Part shown: piece after piece, positions 10,607 to 23,505 of the stretch
How positions within the stretch are numbered: position 1 is the stretch's first letter
How the letters are laid out: every line of letters begins with the position of its first letter
NCBI RefSeq assembly: GCF_032118995.1
Contig: NC_092657.1
Location: 6,821,391 to 6,885,390 of the forward strand
DNA length: 64,000 nucleotides
DNA from: Asterias amurensis
Taxonomy: Eukaryota > Echinodermata > Asteroidea > Forcipulatida > Asteriidae
Direction: 5' to 3'
Position numbers and translations under genes: made by a program
The notes under the pieces: model-generated
Database searches by the model: none
What the model saw: only the letters and a program-made list of their open reading frames with translations
What the model was told of the DNA's origin: nothing

Positions 10607-11890
10607 TTACAGTCTAGATTCACCTGTGTCGATAGAACAGACGCTCTGTGCAGTAGATTGATTATTACTCCTTGGTTTACTAACTGCATTAAGTGAGTTG
10701 GCTGAGTGCCGTCCACGCCGTCTAACGCATTCAAACGCCTCGCTAAACGCAGATCTGTATTGTGCGTTAAACGCGCAGTAAATGATTGGATTAACAACAG
10801 TGTTAATCCGTAAGGGACTTTGAACAATCCAATCTGCGTACTTCCCAAGAAGAACACTGATAGGATTATCAACACCCTCAAAGAATGAGCAGATCCAACC
10901 AGTAAGAATTAACAAAGTGAAAGGAGCTTGACATAAGAAGAACACCACACCATTGACTACCAACATCTTCGCGACTTGGTTACGGACGTGCCGCGCCTTT
11001 GAATTAGTTTTTGCATTCTTGTAATCTGCGTTAAAGTCTTTGCGTTTGTTCAACATGTGGATAATGCGAGCATACATGTACACGTTACCGATCATTGCAA
11101 TACACCAAGGGATGACAAGAAGAGGTTCGCTGATGTACTCCATCCACTCAGCTCCCGGTATGGGACCGCAACGTGAAATCTTTGAGGGGAATCCTTTGTA
11201 CATGTCTTCTTCGGGCCACCGTAGGCATATGACTCGGTGATTAGCGAAATATGGAGTTATGATTGTTGAAAAACCTACTCCAATGCCCCAGCAGATTGCA
11301 ACCATTTTATAGGTTCGTCTCCGACTGCGCATCTTAAGATGCTGGATTGGATGACACAATGCGAGGTATCTTTCAAACGTCACCATGGTAACCAGTGCAA
11401 TTGATGTCTCCAATGCCGTGTTTAATGCAAAGTTAAATGTGACGCAGCCAAGAGTACTGCCGAATGGCTGGTGCTTTGACACTTGTGAGAAGGCAACCCT
11501 CCCCAAATCTTTCCCAGAAAACAAGATCAAAAAGAGCACATCGGACAGTGCCAAGCTTGCTAAGTACAAATCAGTTTCCGATCTTAGTCGGGGACTGCGG
11601 AAAAAGACGAACAAAAGTAACAAGTTGGTGAGAAGACCTAGGCCTAAGATTATCGGCACACCTACGGTAATGATGAAGAAATCCACGGAATCGAAGGTCA
11701 ACTCTGACAAATACTCTTCCGTGATGTTTCTGTGGTCGTCACATGATTCTGTTGAACCCATTGTGAAACAACACTTGAACTCTTGTAAACACCGATGCCT
11801 ATTCACGAAACAATGGTGTGTGAACTTGTAGGTGTAACTGGCTCTTAAGAGTGTAAGTCGGTAATACCCAGATGTAAACTCACTGAACAA
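10607..11890 (-). CDS. Rhodopsin-type GPCR, intact (copy B)
   Basis: 427-residue single-exon frame with a complete class A seven-helix layout: TM1 Asn89, TM2 LALSD with Asp117, Cys149 at the top of TM3, E173-R174-Y175, TM4 Trp201, extracellular-loop Cys222, TM5 Pro261, CQAP at 320-323 in TM6, NPIIY at 367-371 in TM7. An N-glycosylation site is at Asn55. Met44 (11761) aligns with Met14 of the receptor at 25513 and is the likelier start; the first 43 residues have no counterpart. The tail ends S-R-L, a class I PDZ-ligand pattern shared (S/T-x-L) by the other copies. It is a plasma-membrane receptor of the peptide-receptor kind, judged by general resemblance to thyrotropin-releasing-hormone or neuromedin receptors; ligand and exact subfamily are not determinable. 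Its first two thirds lie inside the 4,097-bp tandem duplication. Confidence 0.93.
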   Translation of the reverse strand: MFSEFTSGYYRLTLLRASYTYKFTHHCFVNRHRCLQEFKCCFTMGSTESCDDHRNITEEYLSELTFDSVDFFIITVGVPIILGLGLLTNLLLLFVFFRSPRLRSETDLYLASLALSDVLFLILFSGKDLGRVAFSQVSKHQPFGSTLGCVTFNFALNTALETSIALVTMVTFERYLALCHPIQHLKMRSRRRTYKMVAICWGIGVGFSTIITPYFANHRVICLRWPEEDMYKGFPSKISRCGPIPGAEWMEYISEPLLVIPWCIAMIGNVYMYARIIHMLNKRKDFNADYKNAKTNSKARHVRNQVAKMLVVNGVVFFLCQAPFTLLILTGWICSFFEGVDNPISVLLGKYADWIVQSPLRINTVVNPIIYCAFNAQYRSAFSEAFECVRRRGRHSANSLNAVSKPRSNNQSTAQSVCSIDTGESRL

Positions 11891-14800
11891 TGGTGTGTTT
11901 GTATTGCCTTACGTCCAAGAACATTAACAAAAGAGACAATATGTCCTCACTAGTCGGTTCTTTGTTTTCAGGTGTCCTAACAAGTCCTTTGTGTACAAAA
12001 CCAATGGTGATTGCTTCAATACAGGAACAACAGAAAGTACAATAGGTGTCCTCTAACGTATAGGTGTGCTGTAGGGGTGATTGTGTAGGTGTGTGTGGCT
12101 CCAACGAGTGTAAGTCGGCAATACCAGCTTAAGTAGCAAGACGAACGATATACGATGTATTAAATGGCTCTCAAAAAGCGAAGCACTAAACTTGCGGATT
12201 GGTTGTCTGCGTCTGCGCAGAATGTAGTCTACATGTAGTTTGAGTCCGCACTGCTGGTAGCAAGCATCGAGTATCTAATAACAAATTACAAGGTCAGTCT
12301 ATTGTCTGTTTATCTATAAAGGACTGGTCTTTCAATCAACCGAAGTATTGTGAGCTTTCCAAGGGAATCCAGACTTTAGTTGAATAGATGACATAATTTT
12401 CAAAGAAAAGCCACGGCATGATGAAGCTTGAAGGTCAATGTCATATAATCAACTTGTTAAATTACTTACGCTAATACCGCTGGTGCTCACTAATGACTTT
12501 TGGGTTTATTGGAAATTGATTGATTACTGTAAGCTGGAAGACCGTAAAATTCCTGTTTGGCCATAAGAGTCAAGATTCTAAAGAGCAATTGCATTCCAAT
12601 GCGAAATAAGTAAATTAAATCTTTTGAAACTCGACCATTGATTTCAATGTCACGGCTTTCTTTATGGTTTGTTTCCTCTTAGGTTTGAATCCCAAGGTGC
12701 ACACACCCTCCATTAGGGGAAGACTGCACAAATAAAACCATTCATAGGGGAAGACATTTGTTTATTAACGACCACAGACCGGTGGAACAAACAAACAATG
12801 GACTGACCCAGCGACTGGTAAGTAAAGACTTGTATAGGCGATGTGACCTGTGACATCACTTGTTTACAAAAGAGCCGCAGAGCCTGGACTTCCTGCAGGC
12901 ACGATTTGTACACAGCATAATGAACAAAAAACAATAAGTTGTATTTTTTATGGAGATCTGCACCGTTTAATTCCTAACAACTTTTGATATGATCAAAGGG
13001 GGCACATTTTAAAACTTGTCCAGCTTTTACTTTCACCATAACCCTTGGATTTGTGTGGAAATTATGACACAAAATGTCAACTTTCCCATAAGACGGACCT
13101 TACTAGTGCTTTGCCGGCCAGAGTACTCGAAGAGTGTACAAGGCCTTATCTGATTGTAAACAAAGTTCACGTGGTCTACGTGGAATACCAGAAAATACAC
13201 AGGGGCGGTAGAGGTAGCGCTACTTGTACGCCACCGACTTTGAAAATATTCACATTCGACCCTCGTGCCCGGCTACTGCACTGGTCATAAACTGGGCTCC
13301 TGTCTTACTTGATATATAGGTATAATTTGACCCATATCACCCCTGGTAATACCCGATATCTAGGTCTAACTTGACCCATATCACCCCTGGTAGTACCCGA
13401 TATCTAGGTCAAACTTGATCCATATCACCCCTGGTAGTTCTTGATATCTAGGTCTAACTTGACCCATATCACTACTGGTAGTACCCGATATCTAGGTCAA
13501 ACTTGATCCATATCACCCCTGGTAGTTCTTGATATCTAGGTCTAACTTGACCCATATCACCCCTGGTAGTACTTGATATCAAAGTCTAACATGACCCATA
13601 GCACCCCTGGTAGTACTTGATATATAGGTCTTACTTGACCCATATCACTCCCTGGTAGTACTTGATATCTAGTTCTAACTTGACCCATTTCACCCCTGGC
13701 AGTTCATGGTAGGACTTGATATCTGGGGCAATAACCCTCTGGAAGTACTTGATACCTAGGTCTAACTTGACCCATATCACCCCTGGTCGTACTTGATATC
13801 TAGGTCAAACTTGACCCATATCACCTCTGATAGTACTTAATGTCTGAGTCTAACTTGACTCATATCACCCCCTGGTGGTATTTTTTACCAAAGGTCAAAC
13901 TTGACCAAATCACCCATGGTCGTACTTAATTTATGGGTCAAATTTGACCCATATTACCTCTGATAGAACTTGATGTCCGAATCCAACTTGACCCATATCA
14001 CCCCCTGGTAGTATTTGATATCAAGGTCTAACAAGGTCTTACTTGACCCATATCACCCCTGGTCGTACTTGATTTCTGTGTCAAACTTGACAAATATCAC
14101 CTCAGATAGAACTTGATGTCTAAGTCTAACTTGACCCATATCACCCCCTGGTAGTGTCCGTTGTCTATGTCAAACTTGATCCATACCACCCCGGGTAGTT
14201 CTTGATATATGGGTCAATCGACCCGTGGTAGTACTTTATATTTGGGTCAAACTTGACCCATATCACCTCTGATAGTACTTGAGGTCTTAGTCTAACGTGA
14301 CCCATATCACCCCTGGTAGTGTTTGATATGTAGGTCTAACTTGACCCATATCACCCCTGGTCATACTTGATACCTGGTCTAACCTGACCCAGCTTGTGAT
14401 TACAGGTGTAGGTTTATGGGTACTATGTTATAAGTGAAAGTTACACGAAAATCCATATCACCCCTGGTAGTACTTTGATATCTAAGTAAAACTTGATCCA
14501 TATCAACCCTGGTAGTACTTGATATGTGCGTCAATCACCCCCTGGTAGTTGATATCTAGGTCAAACTTGATCCATATCACCCCTGGTAGTACTTTGATAT
14601 CTAAGTAAAACTTGATCCATATCAACCCTGGTAGTACTTGATATCTGCGTCAATCACCCCCTGGTAGTTGATATCTAGATCAAACTTGACCCATATTACC
14701 CTCCTGTATTACTTGGTATGTGGGTCTGACTTGACATATATATTAAACCCGGTAGAACTTGATATCTGGGTCAATCACCCCCTGGTGGTACTTGGTATGT

Positions 14801-15137
14801 ACGTCTAACTTGACAAATATCACCCCATGGTAGATGTTGATATCTGGGTCAAACTTGACCATAACACCCCTTGGTAGTACTTGATATCTAGGTCAAACTT
14901 GACCCATATCCCACTGTCTGGGTCAATCCCCTGGTAGTTCTTGTTATATGAGTATTACTTGACCCATATCACCCCTAGTGCAAGTACTCGATATATGTGT
15001 CAAACTTTACCCATATTACTCCCTGGTAGTACTCGATATCTTGGTCAAACTTGACCATCACCCCTGGTAGTACTTGATATAGCTGGGTCTTTCTTGACCC
15101 ATATCACCAACTGGTAATTTGATTTCTGGGTCAAACA
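11041..15137. repeat. 4,097-bp tandem duplication, unit 1
   Basis: The sequence from inside the receptor's TM5-TM6 loop through the minisatellite is repeated head-to-tail at 15138-19234. I saw no difference in the stretches I compared. A 2-bp TG microhomology sits at the junction. The non-coding stretch 12346-13289 inside it shows no recognised feature. Confidence 0.93.
13290..15137. repeat. ~44-bp minisatellite, block 1
   Basis: About 40 diverged copies of a unit built from CTTGACCCATATCACCCC, TGGTAGTACTTGATATCTAG and GTCTAA. Unit length varies and variants recur in higher-order order. Not coding. Confidence 0.93.
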
Positions 15138-15987
15138 TGCGTTTGTTCAACATGTGGATAATGCGAGCATACATGTACACGTTACCGATCATTGCAATAC
15201 ACCAAGGGATGACAAGAAGAGGTTCGCTGATGTACTCCATCCACTCAGCTCCCGGTATGGGACCGCAACGTGAAATCTTTGAGGGGAATCCTTTGTACAT
15301 GTCTTCTTCGGGCCACCGTAGGCATATGACTCGGTGATTAGCGAAATATGGAGTTATGATTGTTGAAAAACCTACTCCAATGCCCCAGCAGATTGCAACC
15401 ATTTTATAGGTTCGTCTCCGACTGCGCATCTTAAGATGCTGGATTGGATGACACAATGCGAGGTATCTTTCAAACGTCACCATGGTAACCAGTGCAATTG
15501 ATGTCTCCAATGCCGTGTTTAATGCAAAGTTAAATGTGACGCAGCCAAGAGTACTGCCGAATGGCTGGTGCTTTGACACTTGTGAGAAGGCAACCCTCCC
15601 CAAATCTTTCCCAGAAAACAAGATCAAAAAGAGCACATCGGACAGTGCCAAGCTTGCTAAGTACAAATCAGTTTCCGATCTTAGTCGGGGACTGCGGAAA
15701 AAGACGAACAAAAGTAACAAGTTGGTGAGAAGACCTAGGCCTAAGATTATCGGCACACCTACGGTAATGATGAAGAAATCCACGGAATCGAAGGTCAACT
15801 CTGACAAATACTCTTCCGTGATGTTTCTGTGGTCGTCACATGATTCTGTTGAACCCATTGTGAAACAACACTTGAACTCTTGTAAACACCGATGCCTATT
15901 CACGAAACAATGGTGTGTGAACTTGTAGGTGTAACTGGCTCTTAAGAGTGTAAGTCGGTAATACCCAGATGTAAACTCACTGAACAA
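15058..15987 (-). pseudogene. Truncated GPCR (copy C) fused to minisatellite
   Basis: The first ~280 residues equal receptor copy B (TM1 to TM5). At 15138 the sequence leaves the gene and runs into minisatellite, which supplies about 27 unrelated residues before a stop at 15058. TM6, TM7 and the cytoplasmic tail are missing, so it cannot form a normal receptor. It was created by the right-hand unit of the tandem duplication, which starts inside the gene. It retains all the 5' flank of copy B and could be transcribed. It is probably a pseudogene; if translated it would give a five-helix truncated product. Confidence 0.9.
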
Positions 15988-18900
15988 TGGTGTGTTTGTA
16001 TTGCCTTACGTCCAAGAACATTAACAAAAGAGACAATATGTCCTCACTAGTCGGTTCTTTGTTTTCAGGTGTCCTAACAAGTCCTTTGTGTACAAAACCA
16101 ATGGTGATTGCTTCAATACAGGAACAACAGAAAGTACAATAGGTGTCCTCTAACGTATAGGTGTGCTGTAGGGGTGATTGTGTAGGTGTGTGTGGCTCCA
16201 ACGAGTGTAAGTCGGCAATACCAGCTTAAGTAGCAAGACGAACGATATACGATGTATTAAATGGCTCTCAAAAAGCGAAGCACTAAACTTGCGGATTGGT
16301 TGTCTGCGTCTGCGCAGAATGTAGTCTACATGTAGTTTGAGTCCGCACTGCTGGTAGCAAGCATCGAGTATCTAATAACAAATTACAAGGTCAGTCTATT
16401 GTCTGTTTATCTATAAAGGACTGGTCTTTCAATCAACCGAAGTATTGTGAGCTTTCCAAGGGAATCCAGACTTTAGTTGAATAGATGACATAATTTTCAA
16501 AGAAAAGCCACGGCATGATGAAGCTTGAAGGTCAATGTCATATAATCAACTTGTTAAATTACTTACGCTAATACCGCTGGTGCTCACTAATGACTTTTGG
16601 GTTTATTGGAAATTGATTGATTACTGTAAGCTGGAAGACCGTAAAATTCCTGTTTGGCCATAAGAGTCAAGATTCTAAAGAGCAATTGCATTCCAATGCG
16701 AAATAAGTAAATTAAATCTTTTGAAACTCGACCATTGATTTCAATGTCACGGCTTTCTTTATGGTTTGTTTCCTCTTAGGTTTGAATCCCAAGGTGCACA
16801 CACCCTCCATTAGGGGAAGACTGCACAAATAAAACCATTCATAGGGGAAGACATTTGTTTATTAACGACCACAGACCGGTGGAACAAACAAACAATGGAC
16901 TGACCCAGCGACTGGTAAGTAAAGACTTGTATAGGCGATGTGACCTGTGACATCACTTGTTTACAAAAGAGCCGCAGAGCCTGGACTTCCTGCAGGCACG
17001 ATTTGTACACAGCATAATGAACAAAAAACAATAAGTTGTATTTTTTATGGAGATCTGCACCGTTTAATTCCTAACAACTTTTGATATGATCAAAGGGGGC
17101 ACATTTTAAAACTTGTCCAGCTTTTACTTTCACCATAACCCTTGGATTTGTGTGGAAATTATGACACAAAATGTCAACTTTCCCATAAGACGGACCTTAC
17201 TAGTGCTTTGCCGGCCAGAGTACTCGAAGAGTGTACAAGGCCTTATCTGATTGTAAACAAAGTTCACGTGGTCTACGTGGAATACCAGAAAATACACAGG
17301 GGCGGTAGAGGTAGCGCTACTTGTACGCCACCGACTTTGAAAATATTCACATTCGACCCTCGTGCCCGGCTACTGCACTGGTCATAAACTGGGCTCCTGT
17401 CTTACTTGATATATAGGTATAATTTGACCCATATCACCCCTGGTAATACCCGATATCTAGGTCTAACTTGACCCATATCACCCCTGGTAGTACCCGATAT
17501 CTAGGTCAAACTTGATCCATATCACCCCTGGTAGTTCTTGATATCTAGGTCTAACTTGACCCATATCACTACTGGTAGTACCCGATATCTAGGTCAAACT
17601 TGATCCATATCACCCCTGGTAGTTCTTGATATCTAGGTCTAACTTGACCCATATCACCCCTGGTAGTACTTGATATCAAAGTCTAACATGACCCATAGCA
17701 CCCCTGGTAGTACTTGATATATAGGTCTTACTTGACCCATATCACTCCCTGGTAGTACTTGATATCTAGTTCTAACTTGACCCATTTCACCCCTGGCAGT
17801 TCATGGTAGGACTTGATATCTGGGGCAATAACCCTCTGGAAGTACTTGATACCTAGGTCTAACTTGACCCATATCACCCCTGGTCGTACTTGATATCTAG
17901 GTCAAACTTGACCCATATCACCTCTGATAGTACTTAATGTCTGAGTCTAACTTGACTCATATCACCCCCTGGTGGTATTTTTTACCAAAGGTCAAACTTG
18001 ACCAAATCACCCATGGTCGTACTTAATTTATGGGTCAAATTTGACCCATATTACCTCTGATAGAACTTGATGTCCGAATCCAACTTGACCCATATCACCC
18101 CCTGGTAGTATTTGATATCAAGGTCTAACAAGGTCTTACTTGACCCATATCACCCCTGGTCGTACTTGATTTCTGTGTCAAACTTGACAAATATCACCTC
18201 AGATAGAACTTGATGTCTAAGTCTAACTTGACCCATATCACCCCCTGGTAGTGTCCGTTGTCTATGTCAAACTTGATCCATACCACCCCGGGTAGTTCTT
18301 GATATATGGGTCAATCGACCCGTGGTAGTACTTTATATTTGGGTCAAACTTGACCCATATCACCTCTGATAGTACTTGAGGTCTTAGTCTAACGTGACCC
18401 ATATCACCCCTGGTAGTGTTTGATATGTAGGTCTAACTTGACCCATATCACCCCTGGTCATACTTGATACCTGGTCTAACCTGACCCAGCTTGTGATTAC
18501 AGGTGTAGGTTTATGGGTACTATGTTATAAGTGAAAGTTACACGAAAATCCATATCACCCCTGGTAGTACTTTGATATCTAAGTAAAACTTGATCCATAT
18601 CAACCCTGGTAGTACTTGATATGTGCGTCAATCACCCCCTGGTAGTTGATATCTAGGTCAAACTTGATCCATATCACCCCTGGTAGTACTTTGATATCTA
18701 AGTAAAACTTGATCCATATCAACCCTGGTAGTACTTGATATCTGCGTCAATCACCCCCTGGTAGTTGATATCTAGATCAAACTTGACCCATATTACCCTC
18801 CTGTATTACTTGGTATGTGGGTCTGACTTGACATATATATTAAACCCGGTAGAACTTGATATCTGGGTCAATCACCCCCTGGTGGTACTTGGTATGTACG

Positions 18901-19234
18901 TCTAACTTGACAAATATCACCCCATGGTAGATGTTGATATCTGGGTCAAACTTGACCATAACACCCCTTGGTAGTACTTGATATCTAGGTCAAACTTGAC
19001 CCATATCCCACTGTCTGGGTCAATCCCCTGGTAGTTCTTGTTATATGAGTATTACTTGACCCATATCACCCCTAGTGCAAGTACTCGATATATGTGTCAA
19101 ACTTTACCCATATTACTCCCTGGTAGTACTCGATATCTTGGTCAAACTTGACCATCACCCCTGGTAGTACTTGATATAGCTGGGTCTTTCTTGACCCATA
19201 TCACCAACTGGTAATTTGATTTCTGGGTCAAACA
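15138..19234. repeat. 4,097-bp tandem duplication, unit 2
   Basis: Repeats 11041-15137. Beyond 19234 the minisatellite continues with sequence not present after unit 1, which identifies unit 2's right edge as the original one. Confidence 0.93.
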
Positions 19235-19905
19235 TGACCGATATCAACCCCTGGTATTACTTGATTTCTTGGTCAAAGTTGACCAATATCACCCCCTGGA
19301 AATACTCAATATCTGGATCAAATTTGACCAATATCACCTGGTAGTACTTGATATCTGGGTTAAACTTTACCCATATCACCCCTGGTAGTACTTGATATAT
19401 TCACCCCCTGGTAGACCTTGATATCTGTGTCTAACTTGACCCCTAGACCCCAGGGTAATACTTGATATCTAGGTCAAACTTCATTCATATCACCCCATGG
19501 TTGTACTTGATATCTAGGTCAAACTTTACCAATATTACCCCTAGTAGGAAGTGATAATTTGGTCAATCCCCCCTGGTAGTACTTGTTATCTGAGTCTTAC
19601 TTGACCCTTACCACTCATTGGTGCAAGTACTCGATATCTTGGTCAAACTTTACCCAAATCACCACTGATAGTGCTTGATATAGCTGGGTCTAACTTGACC
19701 CATATCAATTCCTGGTAGTAGGTGATATTCGGGCAAAACTTGAGCCATATCACTACCTGGTAACTTGATATCTGGGTCAAACATGACCGCCGCAACCCAT
19801 GGCATTACTTGATTTCTGGGTCAAACTTGAGCCATATTACCCCTAGTAGTTCTTGATATTTTGGTCAAACTTGACCCATTTCACCCCCTGGTAGTACTGG
19901 GTTTT
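17387..19905. repeat. ~44-bp minisatellite, block 2
   Basis: Same array as 13290-15137, continuing about 670 bp further to the right. The stretch 19906-20558 beyond it shows no recognised feature. Confidence 0.93.
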
Positions 19906-20558
19906 TAAAGTAATGTGACGGGAACTCGCATTCTGGGTCAGTTTGACCTATCTATGTTTCATTTTGAAATGTATTACGGGTCAAAATTACCCAGAACTTG
20001 ACTAGGCCACATTTGGGGGCTCGGACTTCTTCAGAGTCTACACCATTGACGATCAGGTTACTGTGTGAGAACTTTGTGAAAGTTACTCAAAAATCAATAA
20101 ACGAGCAAGCCCGCTGATGTGCTATTTGTTCTCCTTTTCTAGTAGAAGCAATCAATCATGTTAATGCAATAAGTTAATGGGATACAGTGGTAACGGTATT
20201 CTACTCTGTTTAATGTACCCTTGACAATTATCTGCAAGCAAACAACCTCCCATGCATGTATTTTAAATTAATTTTCCAATTTGGGTTCCTTTACAGCAAG
20301 ATCCGTAATGGAAAGCACTTAGATTATGTTTTGTTAAAGCCGGTACTACCATAAACAGACAATGGACTTGCCCTGTAATTGGTTCATAAAGGAGCATTTC
20401 AATGCAAGAGGGTACGTCAGCAGCCACGATCAGTGAAATTGTCATTCCTTAATGTTCAACGATTCGTTGATTGGATCGGCCTAGTTTGGGAAAATTCTTA
20501 AATAGAAAACGCAATGTGTACCACCAGCAGTGCGGAGACAGTGCAAGTACGATACCAG

Positions 20559-20564
20559 CAAACG
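20559..20564. repeat. 6-bp target duplication, left
   Basis: CAAACG, repeated at 25331-25336 on the other side of the foldback element. Confidence 0.75.
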
Positions 20565-21314
20565 TATGGGCGGCCAAAAGGGCCAAAAGCTAAATAAAAT
20601 AAAAACTAACTATATTTTCTTAAACTAACATAAAAAACGAAAATTAAAGAACAATTACAATTAATTAAAGATAAACAATAGTACCAATAATACCAATAAT
20701 AAACAAACGAAATTTATGTGTTGATCGTAAATACAGAGCACCAAAAGTTTAAAATGAATAAAATAAAAATAAAATAAAAAACAGCATTATATTGTTAACT
20801 TAGATTAAAGGGAACAGATGAGCAATTAGTCAAAACTTGAAATAAAATAAAAAAATATTAATCCACTAGTAAAAATTATAACACTAAATATAAAAAAAGG
20901 TTATAATAAAAACATGTTTGTCCCTTAAAAAATAAATACACGAAACGTTTTTAAATTAACAATAAAAGAAAACAATCAAAAAAATAATCCATTAGAAAAA
21001 ATGACACTAAATTAAAAAAATCATTAATAAAAAGAAATGTTTGTCCCTTAAAAATAATTACACGAAATGATTTTACAAGGAAAAAAAAAACATCCACAAA
21101 AATAATCCATAAGAAAAAAAATTCACTCAATTAAAAAGAAAGTTAATTATAAAAATTGTTTGCCCTGAAAAATAATTACACGAAATGTTTTAAATAAAAA
21201 ATACAAAAATTATCCTTAAAAAAAATTACACTTTATATATTTTTTTAATTCTTACCTAAAAACCACCAACGTAAAAAAAACGAAACAAACATTGAGGGCG
21301 TCAAACTAAAGACA

Positions 21315-21400
21315 AACTGTGTAAAGGACAAATTTTGTAAAGGACAAATTTTGTAAAGGACAAATTTTGTAAAGGACAAATTTTGTAAAGGACAAATTTC
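21315..21400. repeat. ~18-bp tandem repeats in left foldback arm
   Basis: Five copies of GTAAAGGACAAATTTT. The right arm (about 24495-24555) has three in the opposite sense, so copy number changed after the arms formed. Confidence 0.8.
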
Positions 21401-21939
21401 AGAATCAACGAACACAAATTTTTACGAACTGACCATAAATGAACATAGAGGGCGCACATAATGGCAAGTCGCGAATTTCTTTTCCCAATGGTTTTTAAGG
21501 CCAAGACTTTGTCCAAGATTTTCCCATTGGCTGCAAGACAGCATCATTCATCGTACTCGCCGGGCCAGTGTTCCCCTATTATTAAAGCTTTTATCATGTT
21601 ATTAGAATAGCTCTATGGGTTGAAACATGTGATTTCATGGAGCCATAATTTAAATAAAATAAAAACTTTTAATTTACATGGGTAGGTGTACATGTTCATA
21701 TACAGTCCATGTATGGTGGTGCAATAAAAACCAAAGATCGTACGATCATTGATAAAAACCTGTGCTTTCATGGCGGATCATGTGTGTGCTTCCTGCAAGA
21801 AAGAAAAGCTCTTGTAAATTCGGGAATTCCCCAGGAATGTTTTTTTTTTTTAAAGTACACACAGCCCAGCCTGCACTGGAGCCCCCAATTTCATGGCTCT
21901 GTTTACTGTGCGTATCGACGCTTGTGGAAGCAGGGAATG

Positions 21940-22170
21940 GACCCTTCCCATGAAATATGCTAATTACATTCACGCATGCGTACAGACCCTGTTGGTTGGC
22001 AAACGCTGTAGAGTTGTGCACTATAAGCAGACGCGCAATCGCGTCTCCGTCACGCACCCATTAGCCGTGTACAAAACAGCAAGATGTTCCCCTCATTTTG
22101 CCAATCAAAACGTTAGTGCGCACGCGCTACGTGCAATGTATATATTTCATGGGAAGGGTCTGTTCTGTGC
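21940..22170. mobile_element. MITE (GACCCTTCCCATGAAAT ends)
   Basis: Inverted ends GGACCCTTCCCATGAAAT and ATTTCATGGGAAGGGTC. The same family is at 31333-31560. It is nested inside a CCCAATTTCATGGCTC-type repeat within the foldback centre. Confidence 0.75.
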
Positions 22171-22900
22171 TTATGTCATTCAAGCATAGACCTTTTCGCA
22201 AATACTGGGGCGCGCGCGTAAAGCTTGGAATTATGTGCATTGTGGTCCAGCTGGTATCCAAATTTGATCCATATCTATCCCACAATGCACCTCATTCAAC
22301 AGTCTGCGCTTGCGCATTGGTATTTGCGATAAGGTCTATGTTAACAAGATAGTGGGGAAATTCGGCACGTGCGCATTCGTACTCTACGCGTTAGCAGCTG
22401 CTCACCGTAAGCAAAGAATCAACCCTTTGGAAAATACAAAATTATTTGCTTTTGTCAAGCATTTTCATAGGTTAGCGGGGCTTTTGGTTTGTGCCCATGT
22501 GCACTTCACGTTAAGCATTTAGGGTCTATGGAAGGTTCAATTAAGTAAAACTCGTGCTGAAAGGATTGAAAGATTGTGTCACTTATGTCTTATGTTTTGT
22601 AGTCTTGTAATCATGAGCGACAGAAGTGGTTATAACCATGAGTTAACCAAGGGGAATTTGATCGCGACTACTTTCATAGTACGTAGCTTTAGTCGCACTA
22701 TAAACCAAGTGGGTTGAAAAGCAGAAGGCGCGACTCGACTAACCAATCAAAATCCGCAATTTCCCATGAGTTGTTCCAAAAGATATGGTTACGACTACGT
22801 TCCTATGGTGTTGTGATAATACTTACGAAGGACCTGTACAAGTCTACACTCATGCTTTTAATATTATGCTTGAGTAAGCCCATTGTATGTCACACAACCA

Positions 22901-23150
22901 GGACCCAATTTCATGGCTCTGCTTTCTGTAAGCACAGAATCGGCGCTTGCGGAAGCAGGGAATTCTGTGCTTACGGCAAGCCTATTTCACGGGTTACCGG
23001 CGATTTTTGGCTTCAACGCATGCGTACTCCACGTTACTAGGCATTCTATGCTTACAAGGCTAGCGCAGAAATTCGGAGCTTGCAAGTAAGCGGGGAATCG
23101 AGATCGTAAGTGCAGAATTCGGCGGTAAGAAGAGCCATGAAATTGGGCCC
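22901..23150. mobile_element. MITE (GGGCCCAATTTCATGGCTC ends)
   Basis: GGACCCAATTTCATGGCTCT at the left faces AGAGCCATGAAATTGGGCCC at the right. The interior is rich in CTGTAAGCACAGAATTC-like repeats. Related to the copies at 35427 and 58876. Confidence 0.75.
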
Positions 23151-23209
23151 AGATCTACAGTTGCTCATGTGTTTCAACTTAACAAAAAGTCTCCAACCTT
23201 ATAACAATG

Positions 23210-23470
23210 GTTGTTCCAAGCTACGCAGCTACTCAGATACGCTTAGGTTTCAAGATACACTTACTTTCCTTCAAGTTACGCTATAATATCAAAACGGTGT
23301 ACATAGCCCGAGTCAAGCTACGCTTACGTTCCATATGCAGCTACGTTTACTTTCCAAGACAGCTACGCTTACGTTCCAAGATATGCTTACGTTCCAAAAG
23401 ATATGGTTACGTTCCAAGCACGCAGCTACGCTTTACATTCCAAGACACATTTAGGTTCCAAGTTACGCTA
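23210..23470. repeat. Degenerate ~18-bp tandem repeat
   Basis: Repeats of TTACGTTCCAAGATACGC-like units with much drift. Any open frame across it reflects repetition. Confidence 0.55.
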
Positions 23471-23505
23471 CAATATCAAAAGGTACGCTTTCAATCCGAG
23501 TCGAT

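Larger units (their letters stand above)
9732..12345. repeat. Older segmental duplication, copy 2
   Basis: Homologous to 321-3718, with the same order: 3' flank, tRNA-like relic, receptor, 5' flank. This copy keeps the receptor intact and lacks the Penelope insertion. Confidence 0.75.

Noticed and set aside
11385..11831. A 148-residue plus-strand frame (also at 15482-15928 and 3013-3459)
   Set aside because: Antisense shadow of the receptor genes; conserved only because the receptor is.
13290..19905. Regularly spaced repeats suggestive of a CRISPR array
   Set aside because: Units are contiguous and diverged without unique spacers, and the context is an animal genome: a minisatellite.
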